DNA of 53,374 bases from a virus. The translations under genes were made by a program, and so were the position numbers. The notes below the pieces were generated by a model, which searched no databases, was not told the origin of the DNA, and was given only the letters and a program-made list of their open reading frames with translations. Within the stretch, counting starts at the first letter, position 1. Every line of letters begins with the position of its first letter. Where the stretch lies: the IMG/VR virus record IMGVR_UViG_3300042890_003727, positions 1 to 53,374 of that record; one strand, given 5' to 3'. Positions 47,457 through 52,935 of the stretch are shown piece after piece.

Positions 47457-47627
47457 ATGAACGATGAAATAAAATTGCCAGTTGAAGTACGGTTAGTGGT
47501 GAGAGATAGAGCTGTGGAACTAGATGATACTCACGAATTGCTAAATCATTTACAGGATATTGTAAATGAATGGTATTGGAAATATGTTCCTACTATCCCA
47601 TGCAGTGTAGTGTCTAAAGGTCGATGA
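47457..47627 (+). CDS. Small protein, 56 residues
   Basis: MNDEIKLPVEVRLVVRDRAVELDDTHELLNHLQDIVNEWYWKY..., preceded by GGAGTTAAAAA. Overlaps the next start (ATGATG). Function unknown. Confidence 0.7.
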   Translation: MNDEIKLPVEVRLVVRDRAVELDDTHELLNHLQDIVNEWYWKYVPTIPCSVVSKGR

Positions 47628-47926
47628 TGAACGAACAAATCAAACTACTTGCTGAACAAGCTGGCTTTGTACTCTGGAAAGATGAGGATTATAATCCTGG
47701 GGATATTATTGATTGGAGTTCTCGTTACGATAATGAACTTCAAAAGTTCTCAGAATTACTTATAGCAAAATGCATTGAAATATGCAACAAGGTATCACAA
47801 GATGCTGATATTAAAACCAAGAATAAGTTCTTAACTGAAGCTGGTATTGTACTTCATGAAGGTATATGGGCAGGTGCTAAAGATTGCCAGTGCAGTATCA
47901 AAAATTATTTTGAAAGTGAGCAATAA
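47624..47926 (+). CDS. MNERI-family paralog 8, divergent, 100 residues
   Basis: MMNEQIKLLAEQAGFVLWKDEDY...LQKFSELLIAKCIEICNKV...SIKNYFESEQ. The three blocks are present but the C-terminal GVEE is replaced by ESEQ, and no junction repeat follows. A longer insert separates blocks 2 and 3. Confidence 0.75.
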   Translation: MMNEQIKLLAEQAGFVLWKDEDYNPGDIIDWSSRYDNELQKFSELLIAKCIEICNKVSQDADIKTKNKFLTEAGIVLHEGIWAGAKDCQCSIKNYFESEQ

Positions 47927-48109
47927 ATGCTAAATCAAAAAGTAGATGGTGTACCTGTAATATTTGAGCATGAAATAACTGCTTTGTTTCGTGATGCTCC
48001 AGTTACTTACAATTATTACAGCGTTGAAAAAACAACAGAAGTATTAAAAAACCTAAAATCATTAGGTAAGAAATTCATTCATAAAGTTAGTATTTATAAC
48101 CTTCATTGA
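47927..48109 (+). CDS. Small protein, 60 residues
   Basis: MLNQKVDGVPVIFEHEITALFRDAP...; starts immediately after the previous stop with only a weak ribosome binding site, so coupled translation is likely. Function unknown. Confidence 0.65.
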   Translation: MLNQKVDGVPVIFEHEITALFRDAPVTYNYYSVEKTTEVLKNLKSLGKKFIHKVSIYNLH

Positions 48110-48128
48110 TATCACTAAGGAGAATAGT

Positions 48129-48326
48129 ATGCAAATTGAGTTCGTAAAAGAAAATGCAGATGGTAGCGCAGTTTATACCTTTGACATGACACCAGAAGAG
48201 AAAAATAGCCTAGTGCTATATGGTATCAAATGCGCTTTAGAAAACGCAGCTAAAGAAGCTGAGACATGGAACCCTGAGAACTTGCCAGAAGATAGCGAAG
48301 AGATTCACGCTGGGTTGAGTGACTAA
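48129..48326 (+). CDS. Small acidic protein, 65 residues
   Basis: ATG after CTAAGGAGAATAGT. YTFDMTPEEKNSLVLYGIKCALENAAKEAE is a pattern seen in other small phage proteins. Function unknown. Confidence 0.73.
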   Translation: MQIEFVKENADGSAVYTFDMTPEEKNSLVLYGIKCALENAAKEAETWNPENLPEDSEEIHAGLSD

Positions 48327-48350
48327 ACGATTAAGAATAAAGACCTTTGA

Positions 48351-48383
48351 GTCCCTGTGGGTATATCCTGCAGGGACTTTTTT
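48351..48383 (+). terminator. Terminator abutting next promoter
   Basis: GTCCCTG and CAGGGAC pair around a 13-base loop and are followed by TTTTTT; the next -10 begins five bases later. Confidence 0.85.
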
Positions 48384-48387
48384 GTTG

Positions 48388-48393
48388 TATACT
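48388..48393 (+). promoter_or_regulatory. Promoter with TTCAACAACAGCATTAGGAG leader
   Basis: TTG-TATACT -10 directly after the terminator T-run; leader CTTCAACAACAGCATTAGGAG. Rightward promoter family. Confidence 0.7.
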
Positions 48394-48424
48394 TGAGGCT
48401 TCAACAACAGCATTAGGAGTTTTT

Positions 48425-48787
48425 ATGAAAGTTGCAGTTTACTTTAATCTTCGCAAGAAAACCTTCAGCGTTAAAGCACTGCAGGGTATTAACAAAGGTC
48501 GAGTGATTATTCATTCCGATGATGTTGTGATTGAAAATGCTGAGTTCAAGGTTTCACAAGCTGGTCGCAATCGGGTGCTGCAAGAAAAGCGCAAGAACGT
48601 GCATGCTTATGTAGTTGGTGAGTTGAAGTCAACCGTGCATCAGGCTTGTATTGCAGATGAAAAAATCACGTATAATCCATACCTGTACAGCACCTTTGTT
48701 ACAAGCTGCAACAAGACAGCAGTGCATAATGCAAAAGAAGTTTTTATGATTTGCAGGGATAAAAAAGCTGCAATTTTTGCGCGTTGA
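48425..48787 (+). CDS. Conserved phage hypothetical protein, 120 residues
   Basis: MKVAVYFNLRKKTFSVKALQGINKGRVI...FKVSQAGRNRVLQEKRKNVHAYVVGEL belongs to a well-populated phage family; basic, predicted nucleic-acid-binding, function unknown. The start follows TTAGGAGTTTTT; an upstream extension to 48347 would read through the terminator. Confidence 0.82.
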   Translation: MKVAVYFNLRKKTFSVKALQGINKGRVIIHSDDVVIENAEFKVSQAGRNRVLQEKRKNVHAYVVGELKSTVHQACIADEKITYNPYLYSTFVTSCNKTAVHNAKEVFMICRDKKAAIFAR

Positions 48788-48800
48788 TATAAATACGTGA

Positions 48801-48806
48801 TACAAT
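48801..48806 (+). promoter_or_regulatory. Promoter with TCTTCAACAACAGGAG leader
   Basis: GTGA-TACAAT extended -10, overlapping the end of the upstream gene region; leader TCTTCAACAACAGGAG is the family consensus. Confidence 0.7.
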
Positions 48807-48830
48807 AAGTCTTCAACAACAGGAGTTCTC

Positions 48831-49136
48831 ATGAAAACATACAAGTTCTACGCTGACCCCGGACATGGCTGGCTTGCAGTCAAGATCAGTGAGTTGATGA
48901 ATCTTGGTATCATTACGCAGATCAGCACATACAGCTACATGAAAGGCAGCACAGCTTATCTTGAGGAAGACTGCGATGCAGCTTTGTTCTTCAATGCTTA
49001 CAAAGACAAGCATGGTAGTGAACCTAAGCATAACTACAGCCATGCAAACAAGCGCAGTCCTATTCGCAGCTACGACAGCTACAATAGGAACAAGGCAGTG
49101 GATTTTGCTCTCACGGAAATGAAACAAGGAGTTTAA
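48831..49136 (+). CDS. Conserved phage hypothetical protein (YADPGHGWL family), 101 residues
   Basis: KFYADPGHGWLAVKISELMNLGI and YLEEDCDAALFFNAYK are the conserved parts of a widespread small phage family of unknown function. Strong own promoter. Confidence 0.83.
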   Translation: MKTYKFYADPGHGWLAVKISELMNLGIITQISTYSYMKGSTAYLEEDCDAALFFNAYKDKHGSEPKHNYSHANKRSPIRSYDSYNRNKAVDFALTEMKQGV

Positions 49137-49138
49137 TC

Positions 49139-49570
49139 ATGGCACATGTATCTGAAGAAGTTATTGCTAAAGCTCGTACTGCTCTCAAAGTTCTGAATAA
49201 AGAATTTGGAGTAAAGTCCACCCTTAGTGGTAAAGGTGGCAGCACTTTGCATTTGACTATTGCAGAAGGTAGGATTGATTTTATTGCTAATTACTTGCAG
49301 AACATAAATGATAAACGCGCTCAGTATTATTATGATACTGATTGGATTATTGATTCAGTTACAAAAAAACAAAACATCGGCGTGAATCATTATCATCTTG
49401 ATAGTTTATTTTCTGGTATTGCATTGGAATATCTGGAGAAAGCTAAAGAGATCATGCATGCAGATCATTGGGATAAATCAGATATCATGACTGATTATTT
49501 TTACTGCGCTTATTACGTCAATATGAGTATTGGTCGCTGGAATAAACCCTACAGGTATTTGCTTGGTTGA
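49139..49570 (+). CDS. LPD29-like protein, 143 residues
   Basis: The protein carries the pattern GVKSTLSGKGGSTLHLTIAEG, VNHYHLDSLFSG and DIMTDYF...YYVNMSIGRWNKPY, which I recognise as the large polyvalent protein-associated domain 29, found in mobile elements, usually as part of giant polyproteins. Here it stands alone. CAAGGAGTTTAATC precedes the ATG. It is the last gene before the putative origin. Confidence 0.8.
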   Translation: MAHVSEEVIAKARTALKVLNKEFGVKSTLSGKGGSTLHLTIAEGRIDFIANYLQNINDKRAQYYYDTDWIIDSVTKKQNIGVNHYHLDSLFSGIALEYLEKAKEIMHADHWDKSDIMTDYFYCAYYVNMSIGRWNKPYRYLLG

Positions 49571-49596
49571 TTAGAAATAAAATTAATTCAAAAATC

Positions 49597-49635
49597 CATA
49601 GCCCCTTTCGGAATAAAAATCCGCGAGGGGTATTT
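49597..49635 (+). terminator. Terminator closing the rightward accessory arm
   Basis: CCCCT...CGGA pairs with TCCG...AGGGG (internal loop) and is followed by TATTTT. Confidence 0.7.
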
Positions 49636-49641
49636 TCATTC

Positions 49642-49701
49642 AAAAAGCCGTTTGGGGTTTTAGCTCAAAAAGCCGCGATGCTCTTTATTTTTAAAAAGCC
49701 G
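49642..49701. repeat. Three AAAAAGCCG direct repeats at 25-26-bp spacing
   Basis: AAAAAGCCG begins at 49642, 49667 and 49693; copies 1 and 3 continue as (T/C)TTGGGG. They lie between the terminator and the palindromes of the origin-like region. Confidence 0.75.
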
Positions 49702-49754
49702 CTTGGGGGTTCATGCAAATAAAATGACTTAGAATAGTCGGTTTTTCGGCCCAA

Positions 49755-49789
49755 CCTACCAGTAGGTAGGCTACCTATCAGTTGGTAGG
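49755..49789. repeat. Two 16-bp palindromes CCTAYCAGTWGGTAGG
   Basis: CCTACCAGTAGGTAGG at 49755-49770 and CCTATCAGTTGGTAGG at 49774-49789, spaced 19 bases start to start (nearly two helical turns). Likely binding sites of a dimeric protein. Confidence 0.8.
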
Positions 49790-49790
49790 T

Positions 49791-49910
49791 GACTAGACCG
49801 TTCAGTCACAATCTGAACTGTTCAGTCAGAGACTAGACCGTTCAGTATAATTATGACCCTTCAGTCACAATTTGAACTCATCAGTCACAAAATAGACCGT
49901 TCAGTCAGAA
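49791..49910. repeat. Six iterons of about 20 bp
   Basis: Consensus GACTAGACCGTTCAGTCACA. The TTCAGT (or ATCAGT) core starts at 49801, 49821, 49841, 49860, 49880 and 49900, i.e. one face of the helix at two-turn spacing. Copies 1, 3 and 6 share AGACCGTTCAGT exactly. Confidence 0.85.
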
Positions 49911-49916
49911 AATAAG

Positions 49917-50045
49917 TTATGCACAGAATATTCACAGATTATGCACATATCCACAGGCAAGCAATTATCATGCCTGACTTATTCACAGGTTCTCAGTCTT
50001 ATATAAGACTAAAATTGTGCATAACCTTCACTGCAGTGTGAATAA
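49917..50045. promoter_or_regulatory. Cluster of DnaA-box-like sites
   Basis: TTATGCACA at 49917 and 49939, ATATTCACA at 49928, ATATCCACA at 49947, TTATTCACA at 49979, and on the other strand TTATGCACA (50016-50024) and TTATTCACA (50037-50045). All fit TTATNCACA within one base. Confidence 0.75.
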
Positions 50046-50281
50046 CATTTTTATAGGGGATAGGCTTAGAACGCGAGAAAATGCCCCAAAATCGGTTTAA
50101 ATCACTGGCATGATAATTGTCTGGCATGAATTTTGCTCTTCGCGTGCGTGCGCATGCATTATTTATAATGAGTATAAATTGAAAACAAAGGTTTACATAG
50201 GGTTTGTCCCTATGCAAATAATTCAATTGTGGTAACGAAACAACACATTTACCGATAGAATAGACACCATGCACTGATCGA

Positions 50282-50324
50282 GGTGCTACCCCATAGGGTA
50301 AACCCTATAGCACCAAAGTGGTGC
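50282..50324 (+). promoter_or_regulatory. Mutually exclusive hairpins
   Basis: GGTGCT (50282-50287) and ATAGGGT pair with ACCCTATAGCACC up to 50314; alternatively GCACC (50310-50314) pairs with GGTGC (50320-50324). The two folds share bases and cannot coexist, as in attenuators or riboswitches, but no T-run follows. Confidence 0.5.
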
Positions 50325-50362
50325 GCGTTCGTTAAAAATTAATATAAGCTAAAATATCATAT

Positions 50363-50408
50363 TATAACCATATATTAATTATGTGGTTATAGTAGGGTGA
50401 TTTTACCC
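50363..50408 (+). promoter_or_regulatory. Two-hairpin RNA leader, copy 1
   Basis: Stem 1 TATAACCA/TGGTTATA (50363-50370, 50384-50391; three further inner pairs), then three bases, then hairpin 2 GGGT-GATTTT-ACCC (50395-50408). The next gene starts 22 bases later. Confidence 0.75.
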
Positions 50409-50430
50409 GGTTTTGATAATGAGATTCAAA

Positions 50431-50571
50431 ATGAAAATATGGTTCTACGCTCAAATTGACGAAAAGAATGCTAGGTTTTCAACTGCAATTAAAGCAATTA
50501 ATAAAATGCATGCATTAATTGAATTTAAGAATAAATATCCTCATGCAATTGAAATTCAAATTCAGGAATAA
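50431..50571 (+). CDS. Small protein, 46 residues
   Basis: MKIWFYAQIDEKNARFSTAIKAINKMHALIEFKNKYPHAIE...; an in-frame ATG at 50419 would add four residues, but 50431 keeps the ~20-base distance to the RNA hairpin seen at the other copies. Beta strand then helix. Function unknown. Confidence 0.65.
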   Translation: MKIWFYAQIDEKNARFSTAIKAINKMHALIEFKNKYPHAIEIQIQE

Positions 50572-50575
50572 TCAA

Positions 50576-50740
50576 ATGACAAATGAAGAAATTAAACAAG
50601 CAATTGCACATTATCAGTTGGAGTATATAACTACAATCGCAATTGATAGTATGGATTATGATAAACTAAGTTTGATTATTGCACTTGCCACCGGAAGAGT
50701 GGCAACATCACAAAACATTTTAGAACTTGTATGTTTATAA
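50576..50740 (+). CDS. Small helical protein, 54 residues
   Basis: MTNEEIKQAIAHYQLEYITTIAIDSMDYDKLSLIIALATGR... from ATG 50576 after CAGGAATAATCAA; the longer frame to 50519 lies in the upstream gene. Function unknown. Confidence 0.7.
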   Translation: MTNEEIKQAIAHYQLEYITTIAIDSMDYDKLSLIIALATGRVATSQNILELVCL

Positions 50741-50757
50741 TTTGATTGAGTTTTATA

Positions 50758-50820
50758 ATGCTTAAACTAAATATCATTATGTGGTTTGTCATTATGCCGA
50801 TACTGGCATACTATAATTAA
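50758..50820 (+). CDS. Possible 20-residue membrane peptide
   Basis: MLKLNIIMWFVIMPILAYYN, hydrophobic throughout, following TGAGTTTTATA. Too short to be certain; its end overlaps an inverted repeat (TATGCC-GATACT-GGCATA) and a TATAAT that may form the next promoter. Confidence 0.3.
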   Translation: MLKLNIIMWFVIMPILAYYN

Positions 50821-50830
50821 ATCAACAGAT

Positions 50831-50877
50831 TATAACCCTTGAATAATATCAGGGGTTATAGTCGGGTGATTTTACCC
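50831..50877 (+). promoter_or_regulatory. Two-hairpin RNA leader, copy 2
   Basis: Stem 1 TATAACCC/GGGTTATA (50831-50838, 50853-50860), three bases, hairpin 2 GGGT-GATTTT-ACCC (50864-50877). Gene start 22 bases later. Confidence 0.8.
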
Positions 50878-50899
50878 GGAATTGATATAGGTTAATATC

Positions 50900-51130
50900 A
50901 TGGCAAAATTCGAGAAAATCAAAGGTGTTTATTCTTTCGATGATATCTCAGAGAACAGTAAACCCGGACAATGGTTTATTGATAATGGTAGCATAAGAGC
51001 ACAGTATTTAGGTAGGACAAAATCAGGAACTATTGTAATGAATTATAAAAAGTATATTGGCAAAATTGACTTTCCGCATATGCTTGCAAATCATCATTTA
51101 CGGCAGTTTGCCATTAAATATTCTAAGTAA
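50900..51130 (+). CDS. Small basic protein, 76 residues
   Basis: MAKFEKIKGVYSFDDISENSKPGQWFIDNGSIRAQYLGRTKSGTIVMNYKKY..., a beta-rich basic protein with no recognised family. Single-gene unit between leader copies 2 and 3. Confidence 0.75.
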   Translation: MAKFEKIKGVYSFDDISENSKPGQWFIDNGSIRAQYLGRTKSGTIVMNYKKYIGKIDFPHMLANHHLRQFAIKYSK

Positions 51131-51144
51131 TAATTAAAATCTTC

Positions 51145-51193
51145 GCATAATATCTTAGATTAACTCTAGGGTATTATGCGGCTGATTTTAGCC
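51145..51193 (+). promoter_or_regulatory. Two-hairpin RNA leader, copy 3
   Basis: Stem 1 GCATAATATCTTAGA / TCTAGGGTATTATGC (15 pairs with two G-U, loop TTAAC, 51145-51179), directly followed by GGCT-GATTTT-AGCC (51180-51193). Hairpin 2 differs from copies 1-2 by a compensated pair change. Confidence 0.85.
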
Positions 51194-51213
51194 GAATCAT
51201 TGAAAGTATAAAA

Positions 51214-51426
51214 ATGCGCCTTATTTCCACAATTAATAAAGCCGTTGGATTTTCTGCCAAAGTATACTATAACTCTGAGTTGTCAGAGTATACTGTAAAA
51301 TACTATCAGGGAAAAGATACTATGCATGAGGGTACATGGTATTATTCAAATGATAAACAAGATGCTATTAATACGGCGCACCATGAGCTTAATTACATGG
51401 CAAATAATAATGCTTTGGCAGATTAA
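51214..51426 (+). CDS. Small protein, 70 residues
   Basis: MRLISTINKAVGFSAKVYYNSELSEYTVKYYQGKDTMHEGTWYYS..., beta N-terminal part and a helix (DAINTAHHELNYMA). Resembles small plasmid/phage proteins in layout; function unknown. Confidence 0.75.
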   Translation: MRLISTINKAVGFSAKVYYNSELSEYTVKYYQGKDTMHEGTWYYSNDKQDAINTAHHELNYMANNNALAD

Positions 51427-51441
51427 CTAAGGAATAATATC

Positions 51442-51675
51442 ATGATAATCGCAATATATAATCACGAATATGGAAATGATGTACGGGTATTTTCAAGTAT
51501 TGAAAGTGCATTAAACTGGAGAAATGAAATAGCTAATGATTATTGGAATGAGCATTATTACAATGATATTAAACCCGATAATGATATTGGGGCTTATTAT
51601 TTTGCAAATATGACAGATAATTCAGGGTTTTGTGAATCATTTGAGATAATCGAAAATGTTATCATTGAGGATTAA
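51442..51675 (+). CDS. Small acidic protein, 77 residues
   Basis: MIIAIYNHEYGNDVRVFSSIESALNWRNEIANDYWNEHYYND..., beta-helix-type with many aromatic residues. CTAAGGAATAATATC precedes the ATG. Function unknown. Confidence 0.75.
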   Translation: MIIAIYNHEYGNDVRVFSSIESALNWRNEIANDYWNEHYYNDIKPDNDIGAYYFANMTDNSGFCESFEIIENVIIED

Positions 51676-51677
51676 TT

Positions 51678-51881
51678 ATGTATAATCAAGTAAGTAAACT
51701 GTATTTTTATGATTATATCGGAAAAAAGGATGTAATAATTGAAGTACAAAAAGAGCGCAATTGTTATATTAGCTATTTTAAAATGAGGGGATTAGATAAA
51801 GTAATAGGTTATATTCAAAATCAAAATCAAATGATTAAAGAAGATAATCATTATTTTCTTATATTACCTATGAGTAGGTAA
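51678..51881 (+). CDS. Small protein, 67 residues
   Basis: MYNQVSKLYFYDYIGKKDVIIEVQKERNCYISYF..., preceded by GAGGATTAATT two bases after the previous stop. The 3' end forms an inverted repeat TTACCT-ATGAGT-AGGTAA. Function unknown. Confidence 0.72.
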   Translation: MYNQVSKLYFYDYIGKKDVIIEVQKERNCYISYFKMRGLDKVIGYIQNQNQMIKEDNHYFLILPMSR

Positions 51882-51902
51882 TCACTCAAACTAGTAAATT
51901 CC

Positions 51903-51952
51903 GATAATATCTTAGAATAACTCTAGGGTATTATCTGGATGATATTAATTCC
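51903..51952 (+). promoter_or_regulatory. Two-hairpin RNA leader, copy 4
   Basis: Stem 1 GATAATATCTTAGA / TCTAGGGTATTATC (51903-51935, loop ATAAC) followed by a looser hairpin 2 (GGAT-GATATTA-ATTCC, with a bulge). The stem 1 core is identical to copy 3 while its outer pairs differ and still match. Confidence 0.75.
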
Positions 51953-51984
51953 AATATCACCAAACCAAAATCAGGATTATGATT

Positions 51985-52743
51985 ATGTCATGCACTGCAA
52001 AATCAACGGCTTATACAGGGTTTAAATCAGATAATCTGCTATCAATTAGCAGTGATGCTAAAACTAGTAAGGGTGAGAAACTGGGTTTTCTAACGGGTAT
52101 ATTATATCTCGCACCATACAAAACTATTCCCCTATATAATACTTGCCCTATGGCTGAAATAGCCGGGTGTAATATTGCATGCTTATATACTGCAGGACGT
52201 GGGGCTTATAGTAGTGTTCAAAATGCAAGAGTTAATAAGACTAAATGGTATTATCAAGACAGACAATCATTTATGAATCAGTTAGTAAAGAATATTAAAA
52301 CCCTCATCAAGAAAGCACATAAACAAAATCTAATTCCCCTTATTAGATTAAATGGAACATCAGATATTAAATGGGAAAGAATAATGCTGCAATATAATGG
52401 TGAACACTATGATAACATAATGCAATTATTCCCTGATGTTCAATTCTATGATTATACTAAGATAGTAAATCGAGATAATATCCCATGCAATTATGACTTG
52501 ACATTTAGTTATTCAGGAAAGCCTGAGTTTAGTAAATACGTTAACATGGCAGTAAATAAGGGTATGAGAATCGCGGCAGTATTTAGGGATAAAAAGAATA
52601 TCCCCGATAACTTCATGGGGCTTTCAGTAGTCAATGGGGATAATTCAGACATAAGGCACCTAGATAATCAGGGTGTAATTGTTGCACTTTACGCAAAAGG
52701 TAAAGCACGAAAAGACAATTCCGGTTTTGTTATTAATAACTAA
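51985..52743 (+). CDS. GP88 / DUF7227-like protein
   Basis: A 252-residue protein from ATG 51985 (CAGGATTATGATT gives proper spacing; ATG 51979 is too close). It follows the pattern of the mycobacteriophage gp88 family: SSDAKTSKGEKLGFLTGILYLAP, TCPMAEIAGCNIACLYTAGRG, ARVNKTKWYYQDR, PLIRLNGTSDIKWER, LTFSYSG and GDNSDIRHLD. Three conserved cysteines (Cys54, Cys62, Cys66; CX7CX3C) suggest a metal or Fe-S site. Members occur in phages, plasmids and mobile elements with no established function. Confidence 0.82.
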   Translation: MSCTAKSTAYTGFKSDNLLSISSDAKTSKGEKLGFLTGILYLAPYKTIPLYNTCPMAEIAGCNIACLYTAGRGAYSSVQNARVNKTKWYYQDRQSFMNQLVKNIKTLIKKAHKQNLIPLIRLNGTSDIKWERIMLQYNGEHYDNIMQLFPDVQFYDYTKIVNRDNIPCNYDLTFSYSGKPEFSKYVNMAVNKGMRIAAVFRDKKNIPDNFMGLSVVNGDNSDIRHLDNQGVIVALYAKGKARKDNSGFVINN

Positions 52744-52760
52744 ATAAAGGAGTTATTACT

Positions 52761-52880
52761 ATGCAAAAGCTAATTATTATCTCGTGCATTATCATGGCTT
52801 TTTATGCATTATTGTGGTTAGTATGCATTTTTGTATGCATGCTAGCAGCCGCAAGAGCTAGGATTCAAGCCAGAATCTAA
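52761..52880 (+). CDS. Small membrane protein, 39 residues
   Basis: ATG after AAAGGAGTTATTACT, 17 bases after the GP88-like gene. One membrane segment (IIISCIIMAFYALLWLVCIFVCML) then a basic tail (RARIQARI). Followed by a strong terminator. Confidence 0.72.
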   Translation: MQKLIIISCIIMAFYALLWLVCIFVCMLAAARARIQARI

Positions 52881-52900
52881 CGCTAACAAACCACCAGCAA

Positions 52901-52935
52901 AGCCCCTAGAATCAAATCTAGGGGCTTTTCTTTTT
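52901..52935 (+). terminator. Strong terminator after GP88 operon
   Basis: AGCCCCTAGA-ATCAAA-TCTAGGGGCT, a perfect 10-bp stem, followed by TTTCTTTTT. Confidence 0.93.

Larger units (their letters stand above)
42305..47460 (+). repeat. Dispersed cassette-junction repeat GGAGTTGAAGAATGA
   Basis: Copies or near-copies at 42305, 42508, 42711, 42845, 42934, 43304, 43545, 43770, 44187, 44316, 46922, 47065, 47268 and 47446. In most the bases at once encode GVEE-stop of one gene, give GGAG as ribosome binding site and contain the ATG of the next gene. Several are followed by ATGAACGAACGAATT (MNERI). Copies at 42934 and 44316 lie outside coding sequence, and the copy at 44187 is read through, so the unit is conserved as DNA, not only as peptide. 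Confidence 0.9.
49755..50045. other. Putative iteron/DnaA-type replication origin
   Basis: Three signal classes stand in order without any gene: two 16-bp palindromes, six ~20-bp iterons, then seven DnaA-box-like nonamers within 130 bp. This is the layout of iteron plasmid origins and of some phage origins. The adjoining DNA to about 50430 is non-coding. No Rep initiator gene is recognised in this window, so the protein that binds the iterons is unknown. Confidence 0.7.
50046..50430. other. Non-coding leader region with hairpins
   Basis: No convincing gene. It holds an alternating GCGTGCGTGCGCATGCAT stretch (50140-50160), hairpin CATAGGG-TTTGT-CCCTATG (50196-50214), a larger hairpin (50282-50314) with an overlapping alternative, and the first copy of the two-hairpin leader. 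Confidence 0.7.

Noticed and set aside
49791-49910. CRISPR array
   Set aside because: The ~20-bp units are contiguous and similar throughout, with no unique spacers of 30 bases and no cas genes; they fit iterons.
49999-50274. 91-residue minus-strand protein
   Set aside because: No good ribosome binding site, runs across DnaA-like boxes and a hairpin, and has no recognisable pattern.
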